A stretch of DNA of 64,000 nucleotides from contig MKTD01000011.1 of assembly GCA_001898165.1 (NCBI GenBank), positions 1 through 64,000 on the forward strand, given 5' to 3'. Under the pieces are notes generated by a model. That model had not been told where the DNA came from and searched no databases. It was given only the letters and a program-made list of their open reading frames with translations. This DNA is from Bacteroidia bacterium 43-41 (GTDB lineage: Bacteria; Bacteroidota; Bacteroidia; Bacteroidales; Dysgonomonadaceae). Positions 17,146 to 25,007 of this stretch are shown here, in pieces (position 1 is the first letter of the stretch; each line of letters starts with the position of its first letter). A program made the position numbers and the translations under genes.

Positions 17146-18561
17146 TTATTGATAGCTTAATTCCATCTTATATTTCCATTGATCAAAATAAAGATTCCAT
17201 TGACCGGACTCCGCCTCACCCCGTTGAAAATCTACCGTCTCGCTACGCGGATATCTCTTTTCGGGATAAAATTTTCCTGAAAACCCGGAATTGATATACA
17301 ATCGGTAGGAATCGATGCCGCTCATAAAAAACTCCCGTCCCGGCCGGATGGGGATCGTCCCGCCACGGCCAAATGAGATATCGACCGGAACCCAACCGGT
17401 ACCTTCAAAATAGACTTCTGCCCAGTCGTGCAGGTTCACCTCTCCGGGATGTGTCATCCATCCGCTTTGCCAACGTGCCGGAATACCTTTGTATCGTAAC
17501 ATGGTTATCATCAACAGTGTTACCTGTCCGCAATCGCCTTTGCGGTTTTTAATGACATATTCGGGAATATTGGCGATGGTGGAGTATTCTAACGCGCTTG
17601 TCCATGGGAAGTTGGCGGCAATATAACGGTAAACGGCCTGCAGGGTTTCCACAGGTGTTTGAGCGCCTTGGGTAATGCTGTCGGCCAGTTTCCGGATGTT
17701 TTCTGAAAACCGGATATGGGGAGGATGCTCCGATGTGTAGGTTTTGTATTGTTCGTTTTGTTTATTGTACGGTTTTATTTCAATCTCCGACAGGTCGAAC
17801 CACTCTCCCTGCGAAGTAAACAGGAATTCCGCTTTAAATACCGCCGGTTTGCCCCTTTCGGCTTTTTGTTCCATGTAGATGGAGGTGTGTTCTGTTTGGT
17901 CGTCCGACAATATATAATCCGGCTGAGAAGTGGAGAGCAGCCTGACCTCCGTTTGGCGGTCGATATCTTTTCTTGGGAACGGCAACCAGGCTTTTAGTGT
18001 TTCACCTTCGGGAACGGCATCTGCGTTGACGGCCAGGGTGTAACTTGCTCTCATCGTTTTTGCCGGGAGGAGGTATCTCCCTTTTGTATCGCTTTTGGTC
18101 TTGCGGTTGAAATCTTCGATGAGTAAAGAGTCTCGCGGAGTATCCGATGAAAGGGTGATTGACGAAGCATTCACCCGGAATATATTGGGTGCGGCATTGC
18201 GAAAATACCGTTTCTTCCCGTCGATAATCCTGAATTCGAGCGCCTTTGATTGTTCCCAGACATCCAGCAGTGAATCGGAAGGGGTAAACAACCGGTTCTT
18301 TTCGATCCAACCGATTATTTCGTCTTTTGTCTGGTTAAAATCCAGCCTCACCCGGTGCAAAGAGTCGCGTGTGAAGCGAAGCGCGTATTCTTGCGTTTCG
18401 TTTAACTCTCCCCCAGCCACAAGGGAATCAATTAGTTCCGTTGCCCTGGTGAAATTTCCCGATACGATCTCCTGGTCGATTTCCTTGATAGGATACTGTC
18501 CTTTTGGAGAAGAACAGCCGACCAGCAACAGGAGGACAAGTAAGCTTAAAGTCATTTTCAT
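17146..18561 (-). CDS. Transglutaminase-like domain lipoprotein
   Basis: The ATG at 18561 gives MKMTLSLLVLLLLVGCSSPK, a lipoprotein signal, and starts 4 bp after the stop of the HAD gene; the longer open frame to 18651 adds a non-signal extension and is rejected. The 471-residue product has an N-terminal helical region, a beta region (about 190-310) and a transglutaminase-like core: VIKNRKGDCGQVTLLMITML (catalytic Cys about 373), VNLHDWAEVYFEGTGWVPVD (His and Asp). The triad is intact, so a cysteine peptidase or amide-transfer activity in the periplasm is possible. The substrate is unknown. Position next to cell-wall recycling genes is suggestive but not proof of a peptidoglycan role. Confidence 0.85.
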   Translation of the reverse strand: MKMTLSLLVLLLLVGCSSPKGQYPIKEIDQEIVSGNFTRATELIDSLVAGGELNETQEYALRFTRDSLHRVRLDFNQTKDEIIGWIEKNRLFTPSDSLLDVWEQSKALEFRIIDGKKRYFRNAAPNIFRVNASSITLSSDTPRDSLLIEDFNRKTKSDTKGRYLLPAKTMRASYTLAVNADAVPEGETLKAWLPFPRKDIDRQTEVRLLSTSQPDYILSDDQTEHTSIYMEQKAERGKPAVFKAEFLFTSQGEWFDLSEIEIKPYNKQNEQYKTYTSEHPPHIRFSENIRKLADSITQGAQTPVETLQAVYRYIAANFPWTSALEYSTIANIPEYVIKNRKGDCGQVTLLMITMLRYKGIPARWQSGWMTHPGEVNLHDWAEVYFEGTGWVPVDISFGRGGTIPIRPGREFFMSGIDSYRLYINSGFSGKFYPEKRYPRSETVDFQRGEAESGQWNLYFDQWKYKMELSYQ

Positions 18562-18565
18562 TGGT

Positions 18566-19306
18566 TTAAATACGGATTGTTTGTGACAGCTGTAATATCT
18601 CCGGCATTGTCTCAAGCAGTGCTTCCATTGATCCGAAAACTGCCGAAGCACCTGCGTTGGTCAGTACGGAGTCGGGGAGAGGGCCTGTATTCACGGCGAT
18701 GGTGAAGATACCTGCCCCTACGGCCGATTCGATACCCAGCGGCGCGTTCTCTATCACAATAGCCTGGTTGGGCTTCAGGTTGCCGCCTTTCTGTAACCCC
18801 ATCAGGTAGGGTTCCGGGTCGGGCTTGCCATGCTCCACGTCGAAAGCGGTCACCATGGTTTTCGGTGTAAATACCCCCGGAAAGTGCGTGTCGAGCCGGT
18901 CCAGAAGCGAAGGTTGCCCCGATCCCGTGACGAGAACGGGCTTTAGTCCGTTTGCCTGTACATATTCCAGTATTTCCGCAGCCCCGGGAAGGATATCTCC
19001 GCTGTTATACTGTTGGAACAGTTCAGTCTTACGGGCATAGATCTTTTCTATTTCCTCGTCTGTGGCATTGCGGTTCAGGTTCCGTTGGAAAATAGTGTCG
19101 ATGGTGGATTTGCCTATCCTGCCTTCCTGCAGGTAAAACTCGTTGGGCAGGTGTCGGAGGTTTAGTTCATCCATCGTCTGTTGCCACGACTCATCATGTG
19201 CGGACATAGAGTCATAAAGTACACCGTCCATGTCAAAGAGAACGGCTTTTAGATCGAAACGGGTAAAATGATAGTTTTGGATATAATGAATAAGGAGTTC
19301 GGTCAT
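18566..19306 (-). CDS. HAD-family phosphatase, beta-phosphoglucomutase-like
   Basis: A 246-residue HAD-superfamily hydrolase of subfamily IA. Motif I is AVLFDMDGVLYDS (nucleophile Asp and acid/base Asp, about residues 25 and 27), motif II PVLVTGSGQ (Thr/Ser), motif III K in KPDPEPYLMGLQK and motif IV VIENAPLGIESAVGAG (the usual ED is EN here). The cap region between about 35 and 100 is helical. Such enzymes dephosphorylate small sugar phosphates or interconvert them. Replacement of the second acidic residue of motif IV by Asn occurs in part of this family. It overlaps no neighbour but is only 4 bp before the transglutaminase gene and 3 bp after the toxin gene. Confidence 0.88.
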   Translation of the reverse strand: MTELLIHYIQNYHFTRFDLKAVLFDMDGVLYDSMSAHDESWQQTMDELNLRHLPNEFYLQEGRIGKSTIDTIFQRNLNRNATDEEIEKIYARKTELFQQYNSGDILPGAAEILEYVQANGLKPVLVTGSGQPSLLDRLDTHFPGVFTPKTMVTAFDVEHGKPDPEPYLMGLQKGGNLKPNQAIVIENAPLGIESAVGAGIFTIAVNTGPLPDSVLTNAGASAVFGSMEALLETMPEILQLSQTIRI

Positions 19307-19309
19307 TTT

Positions 19310-19606
19310 TTAGAATTGTAATTTAGCGGGGTCTTGACGGGTATCGAAAACTCTCAAAATTTGAATTTCAGTTCCCATAACTCTATAATAAAGTGTATTT
19401 TGCTTAGTTAATACACATTTTCTTACTTTTTCCTTTTTGTAAATGATGGGGTAAAGTGTTGGAAATGATAAAATTTGTTGAATATTGACCTCAGTAATTT
19501 TGATGAATTTTTCCAATACTGATGTATTCCAATTTTCTAGAAGATAATCGGTTATTATTTCAAAATCGTTTTTTGCCGATAAAGTCCACTTAACTTTGTA
19601 ACGCAT
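19310..19606 (-). CDS. RelE/ParE-family toxin
   Basis: A 98-residue basic protein beginning MRYKVKWTLSAKNDFEIITD; the longer frame would use a TTG at 19612, so the ATG at 19606 is chosen. The pattern W-S-x-x-A-x-x-D-x-x-I-x-x-Y-L-x-E-N-W, a LSFPTLYPII loop, VRKCVLTKQNTLYYRVMG and a final IQILRVFDTRQDPAKL is that of ParE/RelE plasmid-stabilisation toxins (here Phe-Asp-Thr-Arg-Gln-Asp-Pro near the C-terminus). RelE members cut mRNA on the ribosome and ParE members poison gyrase; which applies cannot be told. It overlaps the end of the antitoxin gene by 17 bp, the usual antitoxin-toxin order. Confidence 0.85.
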   Translation of the reverse strand: MRYKVKWTLSAKNDFEIITDYLLENWNTSVLEKFIKITEVNIQQILSFPTLYPIIYKKEKVRKCVLTKQNTLYYRVMGTEIQILRVFDTRQDPAKLQF

Positions 19607-19847
19607 TAGCAAGTTTTTTATGTGCTCTTTCCATTACTTTTTTATGTGAAACTAACTCGTTTGCTTCGGCCTCTTCTATCGCGGATAAAATTCCCTTCTG
19701 TTGCTGTTCCGATAAAAGAGACCATTCGTCTAAATTATTCTGTGAGGCTAGGTAATTACTCATAATTCCATATAATTCCTCTAATCGATTTTCGTCCATC
19801 GTGTCGATTTGACGAAAAAGATTTAATTTTAATTCCGCTGTGGTCAT
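19590..19847 (-). CDS. Antitoxin partner of RelE/ParE-like toxin
   Basis: Starting at the ATG at 19847 the product is 85 residues: MTTAELKLNLFRQIDTMDEN, a helical region with LEELYGIMSNYLASQNN, then WSLLSEQQQKGILSAIEEAE and an acidic to basic tail. This resembles small antitoxins paired with RelE/ParE toxins in Bacteroidota, which begin with a short dimerisation helix and carry the conserved W-x-x-L-S-x-x-Q-x-x-G-I segment. The frame is open to an ATG at 19904, but those extra 19 codons begin inside the terminal arm of the foldback element at 19891-20060, so they are probably fortuitous. The stop overlaps the toxin start, implying translational coupling. Autoregulation is expected for the family but no operator was identified. 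Confidence 0.75.
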   Translation of the reverse strand: MTTAELKLNLFRQIDTMDENRLEELYGIMSNYLASQNNLDEWSLLSEQQQKGILSAIEEAEANELVSHKKVMERAHKKLANALQS

Positions 19848-19890
19848 ACTCTTTCCATTTAAAAAACGTCCCCAATTTTCTACAAATTTA

Positions 19891-20060
19891 TTCAACTTTC
19901 GCATGTTTTTCTGGATAGTGCATGCGACTAAAGCATAGACCTTTAAATGTTTTACGGGGTACTCATAGCTCGCGATGAACGTGATGCGCGAGCGAGGATG
20001 GGTCGTAAATTATCGTCAGACGATGATTTAGTCGCAATCATATAACTTGCGAAAGTTCAA
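19891..20060. repeat. 170-bp foldback (MITE-like) inverted-repeat element
   Basis: The stretch folds back on itself at several levels. Outer arms TTCAACTTTCGCATG (19891-19905) and CTTGCGAAAGTTCAA (20046-20060) pair at 13 of 15 positions. Inner arms TGCGACTAAA (19923-19932) and TTTAGTCGCA (20027-20036) are perfect inverse copies, and the centre holds GCTCGCG (19968-19974) facing CGCGAGC (19987-19993), plus a small ATCGTC-AGA-CGAT hairpin. It carries no coding capacity. The arrangement is that of a miniature inverted-repeat element or a large structured RNA hairpin. It sits between the toxin-antitoxin pair and the pgi terminator. No target-site duplication was recognised. Confidence 0.6.
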
Positions 20061-20070
20061 CAAACTTACA

Positions 20071-20106
20071 AAAAAAAATCGAACAAACGTATGCTTGCCC
20101 GATTTT
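20071..20106 (-). terminator. Rho-independent-type terminator of the lysS-gpsA-pgi operon
   Basis: On the minus strand, 20 bp after the pgi stop, AAAATCGGGCAA (20106-20095) can pair with TTGTTCGATTTT (20086-20075) as a 12-bp stem containing two G-U pairs and an 8-nt loop, followed by further T residues (the + strand A-run at 20071-20074). This is a good intrinsic terminator for the operon ending with pgi. Confidence 0.72.
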
Positions 20107-20125
20107 CTTCGTACAGTTGATGGGG

Positions 20126-21469
20126 TTATATCCTTGCTTTTATCGCTTTTGTGGCCTCTTCGTAGCCCGGTTTTTCCAACAGGGCGAACATGTTCTTTTT
20201 GTAAGCTTCCACTCCCGGCTGGTTGAATGGATTCACATCAAGCATATAGCCGCTTATGCCGCAGGCTTTCTCGAAGAAGTAAATGAGTTGGCCGATGTAA
20301 TACTCCGATAATTTCGGGATTTCGATAAGGATATTGGGTACACCGCCGTCCATGTGGGCGATAAGCGTGCCCAGTTCGGCCATTTTATTGACTTCATCCA
20401 CCCGCTTCCCTTTCAGGAAATTAAGCCCGTCGAGGTTGGCCTCATCGTGCGGAATTTTTACGTTCTCCTTCGGTTCTTTTACCGATAAAACCGTTTCGAA
20501 AATGGTACGTTCACCTTCCTGGATCCATTGCCCCATCGAGTGCAAATCGGTTGTGAAATCCACTGCGGCCGGGAAGATCCCTTTACCTTCCTTGCCTTCG
20601 CTTTCCCCGTAAAGTTGCTTCCACCATTCGGCAAAATAGTGCAGTTTGGGGTTGTAGTTTGCCAGAATCTCTATTTTCTTGCCTTTCTTGTAAAGCTCGT
20701 TACGGATGGCCGCATAAATGGCGGGCAGATTTATTTCGTATGAAGTGCTGGCTCCTGTAGCCTCTTCCATATCTTTTGCTCCCTGAAGGAGTTTGCGGAT
20801 ATCTATTCCTGCTACGGCAATAGGGAGCAGTCCCACCGGCGTGAGTACGGAATATCGCCCGCCTATATCGTCGGGGATGACAAAAGTTGTATATCCTTCG
20901 GTGTTGGCAAGCGTGCGCAGGGCGCCTTTTGATGCATCGGTAATAGCTACTATCCTTTTGCACGATTCTTCCTTGCCCACTTTCCCGATGAGCAGATCCT
21001 TGAGGATCCTGAACGCGATGGCAGGTTCTGTTGTCGTGCCCGATTTGGATATATTGATAATTCCGAATTCTCTTTTTTCGAGGTACTTCGTTAGCTCGTA
21101 AAGGTAATCTTCCCCGATGTTGTTTCCTGCATAGAGGATTACCGGATCTTTTCTTTCGTGCTGCAACCAGTCAAAGGAACTGGAAAGTGCGTCGATAACT
21201 GCCCTGGCTCCAAGGTAGCTTCCGCCGATCCCAACCACCACTACCACATCGCACCGGGTGCGGAGTGCCGTTGCAGCATCTTCGATATCCCTGATGGAAT
21301 TTTCGGTACACGATGACGGGAGATTTACCCAACCCAAAAAATCGTTTCCCGCACGTGATCCATCGTGTAATGCTTTATTGGCGGCAGTCGCCTTATCTGC
21401 CTGTTGCAGGATTTCTTTTTCGGACACGAAATCATATACGTGATTGATGACTAATTTTATTGTATCCAT
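20126..21469 (-). CDS. pgi: Glucose-6-phosphate isomerase
   Basis: A 447-residue phosphoglucose isomerase that interconverts glucose-6-phosphate and fructose-6-phosphate. Visible signatures are [20 protein letters not shown] (about 76-95), [20 protein letters not shown] (phosphate-binding SKSGTT), [39 protein letters not shown] (catalytic Glu region) and the C-terminal [19 protein letters not shown] with the catalytic Lys. The length is that of the shorter bacterial Pgi type rather than the 550-residue enterobacterial one. It lies 15 bp after gpsA in an operon with lysS, and is followed by the terminator at 20071-20106. Confidence 0.97.
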   Translation of the reverse strand: MDTIKLVINHVYDFVSEKEILQQADKATAANKALHDGSRAGNDFLGWVNLPSSCTENSIRDIEDAATALRTRCDVVVVVGIGGSYLGARAVIDALSSSFDWLQHERKDPVILYAGNNIGEDYLYELTKYLEKREFGIINISKSGTTTEPAIAFRILKDLLIGKVGKEESCKRIVAITDASKGALRTLANTEGYTTFVIPDDIGGRYSVLTPVGLLPIAVAGIDIRKLLQGAKDMEEATGASTSYEINLPAIYAAIRNELYKKGKKIEILANYNPKLHYFAEWWKQLYGESEGKEGKGIFPAAVDFTTDLHSMGQWIQEGERTIFETVLSVKEPKENVKIPHDEANLDGLNFLKGKRVDEVNKMAELGTLIAHMDGGVPNILIEIPKLSEYYIGQLIYFFEKACGISGYMLDVNPFNQPGVEAYKKNMFALLEKPGYEEATKAIKARI

Positions 21470-21484
21470 GCTCTGTTTTTTTAT

Positions 21485-22483
21485 TTAAAAATTCTCGATC
21501 AATTCATTAATTGCGGTTTGAGGGCGGAGCTTCTCATACAGGATTTCGTAAACCGCTTGTGCAATGGGTATTTCCACCTTAAAACGATTGTTCATTTCCT
21601 GGATGCACTTGGCCCCGTAGTAACCTTCGGCAATCATTTCCATCTCCAGCTGCGCCGTTTTTACGGAATACCCTTTCCCGATCATTGTTCCCAATGTCCT
21701 GTTCCGGCTGAACTGCGAATATCCGGTTACCAGCATATCGCCCAGATAATGCTGTTCGCAAATACATCTCTCCATAGGCACAATGGCATCGAGGAAAGTT
21801 TTCATCTCTTTAGCGCACTGTGTCATCAGTACGGCCTGAAAGTTATCGCCGTACAGTAAACCCGAGCAAACTCCCGAAATAATGGCATAAATGTTTTTAA
21901 GGACGGCAGCCAGCTCAATCCCAACCACATCACCCGAAACGGATGTTTTCAGGATGCGCGAACGTATGGCCTCCGCAAGTTTTGTCGCTTTCTCAATATC
22001 ATTGCTGGCAACGGTCAGGAAAGAGAGCCGCTCAAGCGCCACTTCTTCTGCGTGGCAAGGGCCGGATATCACCCCGACATTCTCCTGAGGAACCTTGAAA
22101 TTGCTCATCAGGTATTCGCTGACCACAATATTGTCGTTCGGGATCATGCCTTTAACGGCAGAAACCATGAACTTCCCTTTCAACGTACTGCTCATCCATA
22201 TTTTTCGCATATACTGCTTCACAAACGGCGAAGGAATGGCAATGATGATGGTATCAGAGTCTTTGATCGCTTTTTCTATGTTCGAATAGAAAGTGATCTG
22301 CGCCAAATTGAATTTTACGTTTGTCAGGTAATTGGGGTTGCGGCCGAGTTTGTAAAACCCCTCAATCTGATCGTCGCGGCGGATAAACCAATTGATGTGT
22401 TTTTCATTCATCAACACGATTTTTGCCAGTGCCGTAGCCCATGTGCCGCCGCCAAGGATAGCAATTTTTCCGAGTGAACTCAT
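21485..22483 (-). CDS. gpsA: NAD(P)+-dependent glycerol-3-phosphate dehydrogenase
   Basis: A 332-residue dehydrogenase reducing dihydroxyacetone phosphate to sn-glycerol-3-phosphate for phospholipid synthesis. It shows the N-terminal Rossmann loop AILGGGTWATALAKIV, the SAVKGMIPNDNIVVSEYL motif, GPCHAEEVALERLSFLTVAS and the catalytic Lys segment VGIELAAVLKNIYAIISGVC (about 187-206). The C-terminal part has the TLGTMIGKGYSVKTAQLEME segment. It begins 20 bp after the lysS stop and ends 15 bp before pgi. The normal phosphate-binding residues are present and nothing is unusual. Confidence 0.96.
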   Translation of the reverse strand: MSSLGKIAILGGGTWATALAKIVLMNEKHINWFIRRDDQIEGFYKLGRNPNYLTNVKFNLAQITFYSNIEKAIKDSDTIIIAIPSPFVKQYMRKIWMSSTLKGKFMVSAVKGMIPNDNIVVSEYLMSNFKVPQENVGVISGPCHAEEVALERLSFLTVASNDIEKATKLAEAIRSRILKTSVSGDVVGIELAAVLKNIYAIISGVCSGLLYGDNFQAVLMTQCAKEMKTFLDAIVPMERCICEQHYLGDMLVTGYSQFSRNRTLGTMIGKGYSVKTAQLEMEMIAEGYYGAKCIQEMNNRFKVEIPIAQAVYEILYEKLRPQTAINELIENF

Positions 22484-22503
22484 TGTATTTTAAGTAATTC
22501 TGT

Positions 22504-24228
22504 TTATTTTGCTTTCTCAACCCAAGCTTTAACCTCTTCAACGGAAGGATTGTTCAACTCCATCTTGAATTTCTTGTTTAAGCCGCAAATTTCCTGATGT
22601 AGTTTGTTGGGATTTATCTCTTTCAGGCTCGCGACTTCGTTGTAGCCCGCTTTTTGCAATACCGGGACCCACACTTCCGGTATGCCGGTTTCGACATACC
22701 GGGCGGTTGAATCCTTCCTGGCCTTTTTTTCGGGACGCATCTGCGGGAAAAGAAGTACTTCCTGAATGGTTGTTTGTCCGGTGAGCAACATCGTAAGCCT
22801 GTCCATCCCTATTCCCATCCCCGATGTTGGAGGCATGCCGTACTCTAAGGCGCGCAGGAAATCCTGGTCGATAAACATGGCTTCATCGTCCCCTTTTTCC
22901 GACAGGCGGAGCTGTTCCTCGAAGCGTTCGCGCTGGTCGATCGGATCATTCAATTCAGAATAAGCATTTGCCAGTTCCTTACCGTTTACCATCAGTTCAA
23001 AGCGTTCGGTAAGTTCAGGGTTTGACCGGTGGCGTTTGCACAACGGTGACATCTCTATGGGATAATCGATGATGAACGTTGGTTGAATGTAATTTCCCTC
23101 GCACTTTTCACCGAAAATTTCATCAATCAGTTTGCCTTTGCCCATTGTTTCGTCCACCTCTATGTTCAGCTTCTTGCAAGCTCCGCGTAATTGCGCCTCA
23201 TCCATTCCAGTGATATCGATACCGGTGTGTTCTTTAATGGAATCGATCATGGAGACACGTGGATAGGGCGCTTTAAAATCGATTTCCCTGTCGCCGATTT
23301 TTGTTTTTGTCGTACCTAAAACCTTCGTGGTTACGTATTCCAGCATTTGCTCGGTAAACTCCATCATCCACTTGTAGTCTTTGTAGGAAACATAGATCTC
23401 CATTACCGTAAACTCCGGATTGTGCGTCCGGTCCATCCCTTCGTTACGGAAATCACGCGAAAATTCGTAAACACCTTCAAAGCCGCCTACGATCAACCGT
23501 TTCAGATAAAGTTCGTTGGCGATACGTAAATATAAATCGATGTCGAGCGCGTTATGGTGCGTGATGAACGGACGGGCGGCAGCTCCACCGGGAATGCTTT
23601 GCAGAACGGGAGTGTCCACTTCCAGATAACCGAATTTGTTGATGAACTCGCGCATGGCATTAAAAATACGGGTGCGCTTGATGAAAATATCCTTTACTTC
23701 ATCGTTTACCACCAAATCCACATAACGTTGACGGTAACGAAGTTCGGGATCGTTGAATTTATCGTAGGCAACGCCATCTTTCATTTTTACTATGGGAAGC
23801 GGCTTCAGTGATTTGGCAAGTACGGTAAGTGATTCGGCGTGTACGGAAATCTCGCCCATCTGGGTCCGGAAAACAAATCCGGCAATACCGATGAAATCGC
23901 CAATATCGAGCAGTTTTTTGAAAACAGTATTGTAAAGTTCCTTGTCTTCGCCGGGACAGATATCGTCGCGCGTGATATAGACCTGAATTCTTCCTTTTGA
24001 ATCTTGTAATTCGATGAAGGAGGCTTTGCCCATAATGCGGCGGCTCATGATGCGGCCTGCTATGCTTACGGGACGTTTCTCTTCATCGTTAAATTCTTCT
24101 TTTATGTCGGTTGAATAAGCGTTTACTTCGTAAAGCGCTGCGGGGTAGGGGTCTATTCCTGAATTTCTTAATTCGTTTAAACTTTGTCTGCGGATGATCT
24201 CCTGTTCACTAAGCTCTGAATGATGCAT
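22504..24228 (-). CDS. lysS: Lysyl-tRNA synthetase, class II
   Basis: A 574-residue class II enzyme charging tRNA-Lys. The N-terminal OB fold contains [20 protein letters not shown] and the beta-strand SKGRIQVYI; the catalytic core shows motif 2 [19 protein letters not shown] (about 258-278) and motif 3 [20 protein letters not shown] (about 480-500), with the LysU-type [14 protein letters not shown] segment between. A C-terminal extension of about 70 residues after the usual LFPQMRPE end ([10 protein letters not shown] ... [11 protein letters not shown]) is typical of Bacteroidales LysS proteins. It is the first gene of the lysS-gpsA-pgi operon; the promoter box at 24264-24271 is 36 bp upstream. 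Confidence 0.97.
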   Translation of the reverse strand: MHHSELSEQEIIRRQSLNELRNSGIDPYPAALYEVNAYSTDIKEEFNDEEKRPVSIAGRIMSRRIMGKASFIELQDSKGRIQVYITRDDICPGEDKELYNTVFKKLLDIGDFIGIAGFVFRTQMGEISVHAESLTVLAKSLKPLPIVKMKDGVAYDKFNDPELRYRQRYVDLVVNDEVKDIFIKRTRIFNAMREFINKFGYLEVDTPVLQSIPGGAAARPFITHHNALDIDLYLRIANELYLKRLIVGGFEGVYEFSRDFRNEGMDRTHNPEFTVMEIYVSYKDYKWMMEFTEQMLEYVTTKVLGTTKTKIGDREIDFKAPYPRVSMIDSIKEHTGIDITGMDEAQLRGACKKLNIEVDETMGKGKLIDEIFGEKCEGNYIQPTFIIDYPIEMSPLCKRHRSNPELTERFELMVNGKELANAYSELNDPIDQRERFEEQLRLSEKGDDEAMFIDQDFLRALEYGMPPTSGMGIGMDRLTMLLTGQTTIQEVLLFPQMRPEKKARKDSTARYVETGIPEVWVPVLQKAGYNEVASLKEINPNKLHQEICGLNKKFKMELNNPSVEEVKAWVEKAK

Positions 24229-24263
24229 TTTGTTCTATTTTTTCGAGTTTCGCAAAAACACCA

Positions 24264-24271
24264 CAAAAGTA
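24264..24271 (-). promoter_or_regulatory. Candidate -7 promoter element for lysS operon
   Basis: The minus strand reads TACTTTTG, a full match to the Bacteroidota -7 consensus TAnnTTTG, 36 bp upstream of the lysS start. No strong -33 TTTG was seen about 20 bp further upstream. It faces away from the hydrogenase promoter on the other strand, so the 246-bp gap is a divergent promoter region. Confidence 0.55.
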
Positions 24272-24384
24272 CAAAATATATCGTTTACTTTCAATCTGCA
24301 GTTGTTTTTTCCTTGAAGCGTATTCTAAAAAAATGATTTTCAGCAGATTTTATCCCGATTGACGCATTTTATAAAAACACGAAA

Positions 24385-24431
24385 TTAATTAAAGAAAAAT
24401 TTCTCTAATTAAAATAACTGTATTATATTTG
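24385..24431 (+). promoter_or_regulatory. Promoter with palindromic operator of hydrogenase operon 1
   Basis: TTAATTAAAGAAA (24385-24397) and TTTCTCTAATTAA (24400-24412) pair at 12 of 13 positions around a 2-bp AA centre, an almost perfect palindrome. TATATTTG (24424-24431) is a full match to the TAnnTTTG -7 element, and TTTC at 24400-24403 sits exactly where a -33 box is expected (20-bp spacer). The palindrome therefore covers the -33 region, the position of a repressor or activator site. The same core with the same spacing recurs upstream of hydrogenase operon 2 (30011-30050). The sequence does not match the usual Rex or FNR consensus. Confidence 0.7.
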
Positions 24432-24474
24432 TATCATCTGATTTAATAAAACCTATTTAATAAAACCTACTGGT

Positions 24475-24993
24475 ATGGAAACACTTATCAACTCTCCGGT
24501 TTCGGGAGAAGTGCTCGATGAAATCATCGGGAAGCACCGCGGAAAACCCGGCATGTTGCTCTCTACGTTGGAAGAGACACAGGAAAAAAATCCCCTGAAA
24601 TATCTTTCCGGAGAAATGTTGGCCGAGATATCGAAAAAACTGAAAATACCTTACACACAGGTTTATAGCGTAGCTACGTTTTATTCTTTCTTTAATTTAA
24701 AACCACAGGGCAAGCATTCCATCGTTGTTTGTCGCGGTACCGCTTGTCACACGAAAGGGTCAAAAGCCTTGCTGGATGACATAGGGGCTATTTTCGGTTT
24801 TAAACGTACCGATGATGGTGCCGAATCATCTTACACTACTCCCGATAATCTGTTTACCATTAAGACGGTGGCATGCTTCGGGCAATGTGCGCAGTCGCCC
24901 GTCGTAGCCATAGACGATATTATCTACAGCAACGTCAATTCTCGGAAATTGTTGAAAATTATCAGCAATGTGAAAGATAAAAAACAACCTTAG
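24475..24993 (+). CDS. hydC: NuoE/HydC-like [2Fe-2S] subunit of bifurcating hydrogenase 1
   Basis: A 172-residue 24-kDa-subunit homologue (NuoE, HndA, HydC). After an N-terminal helical part (LDEIIGKHRGKPGMLLSTLE) comes the IPYTQVYSVATFYSFFN motif typical of the family, then the thioredoxin-like ferredoxin domain with Cys pairs in VVCRGTACHTKG (about 84 and 89) and TVACFGQCAQSP (about 131 and 135), binding one [2Fe-2S] cluster. It is the electron-transfer partner of the NuoF-like subunit encoded 14 bp downstream. It opens the three-gene operon hydC-hydB-hydA whose promoter is at 24385-24431. Confidence 0.93.
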   Translation: METLINSPVSGEVLDEIIGKHRGKPGMLLSTLEETQEKNPLKYLSGEMLAEISKKLKIPYTQVYSVATFYSFFNLKPQGKHSIVVCRGTACHTKGSKALLDDIGAIFGFKRTDDGAESSYTTPDNLFTIKTVACFGQCAQSPVVAIDDIIYSNVNSRKLLKIISNVKDKKQP

Positions 24994-25007
24994 CACAACA
25001 TGTCGTT

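Noticed and set aside
19891-20060. Integron attC site, suggested by the palindrome beside a toxin-antitoxin pair
   Set aside because: The right end does not fit the GTTRRRY core, no integrase and no cassette array are present.
24385-24412. Rex-type redox repressor operator
   Set aside because: Rex sites resemble TTGTTAA-N4-TTAACAA; the arms here (TTAATTAAAGAAA) do not match.
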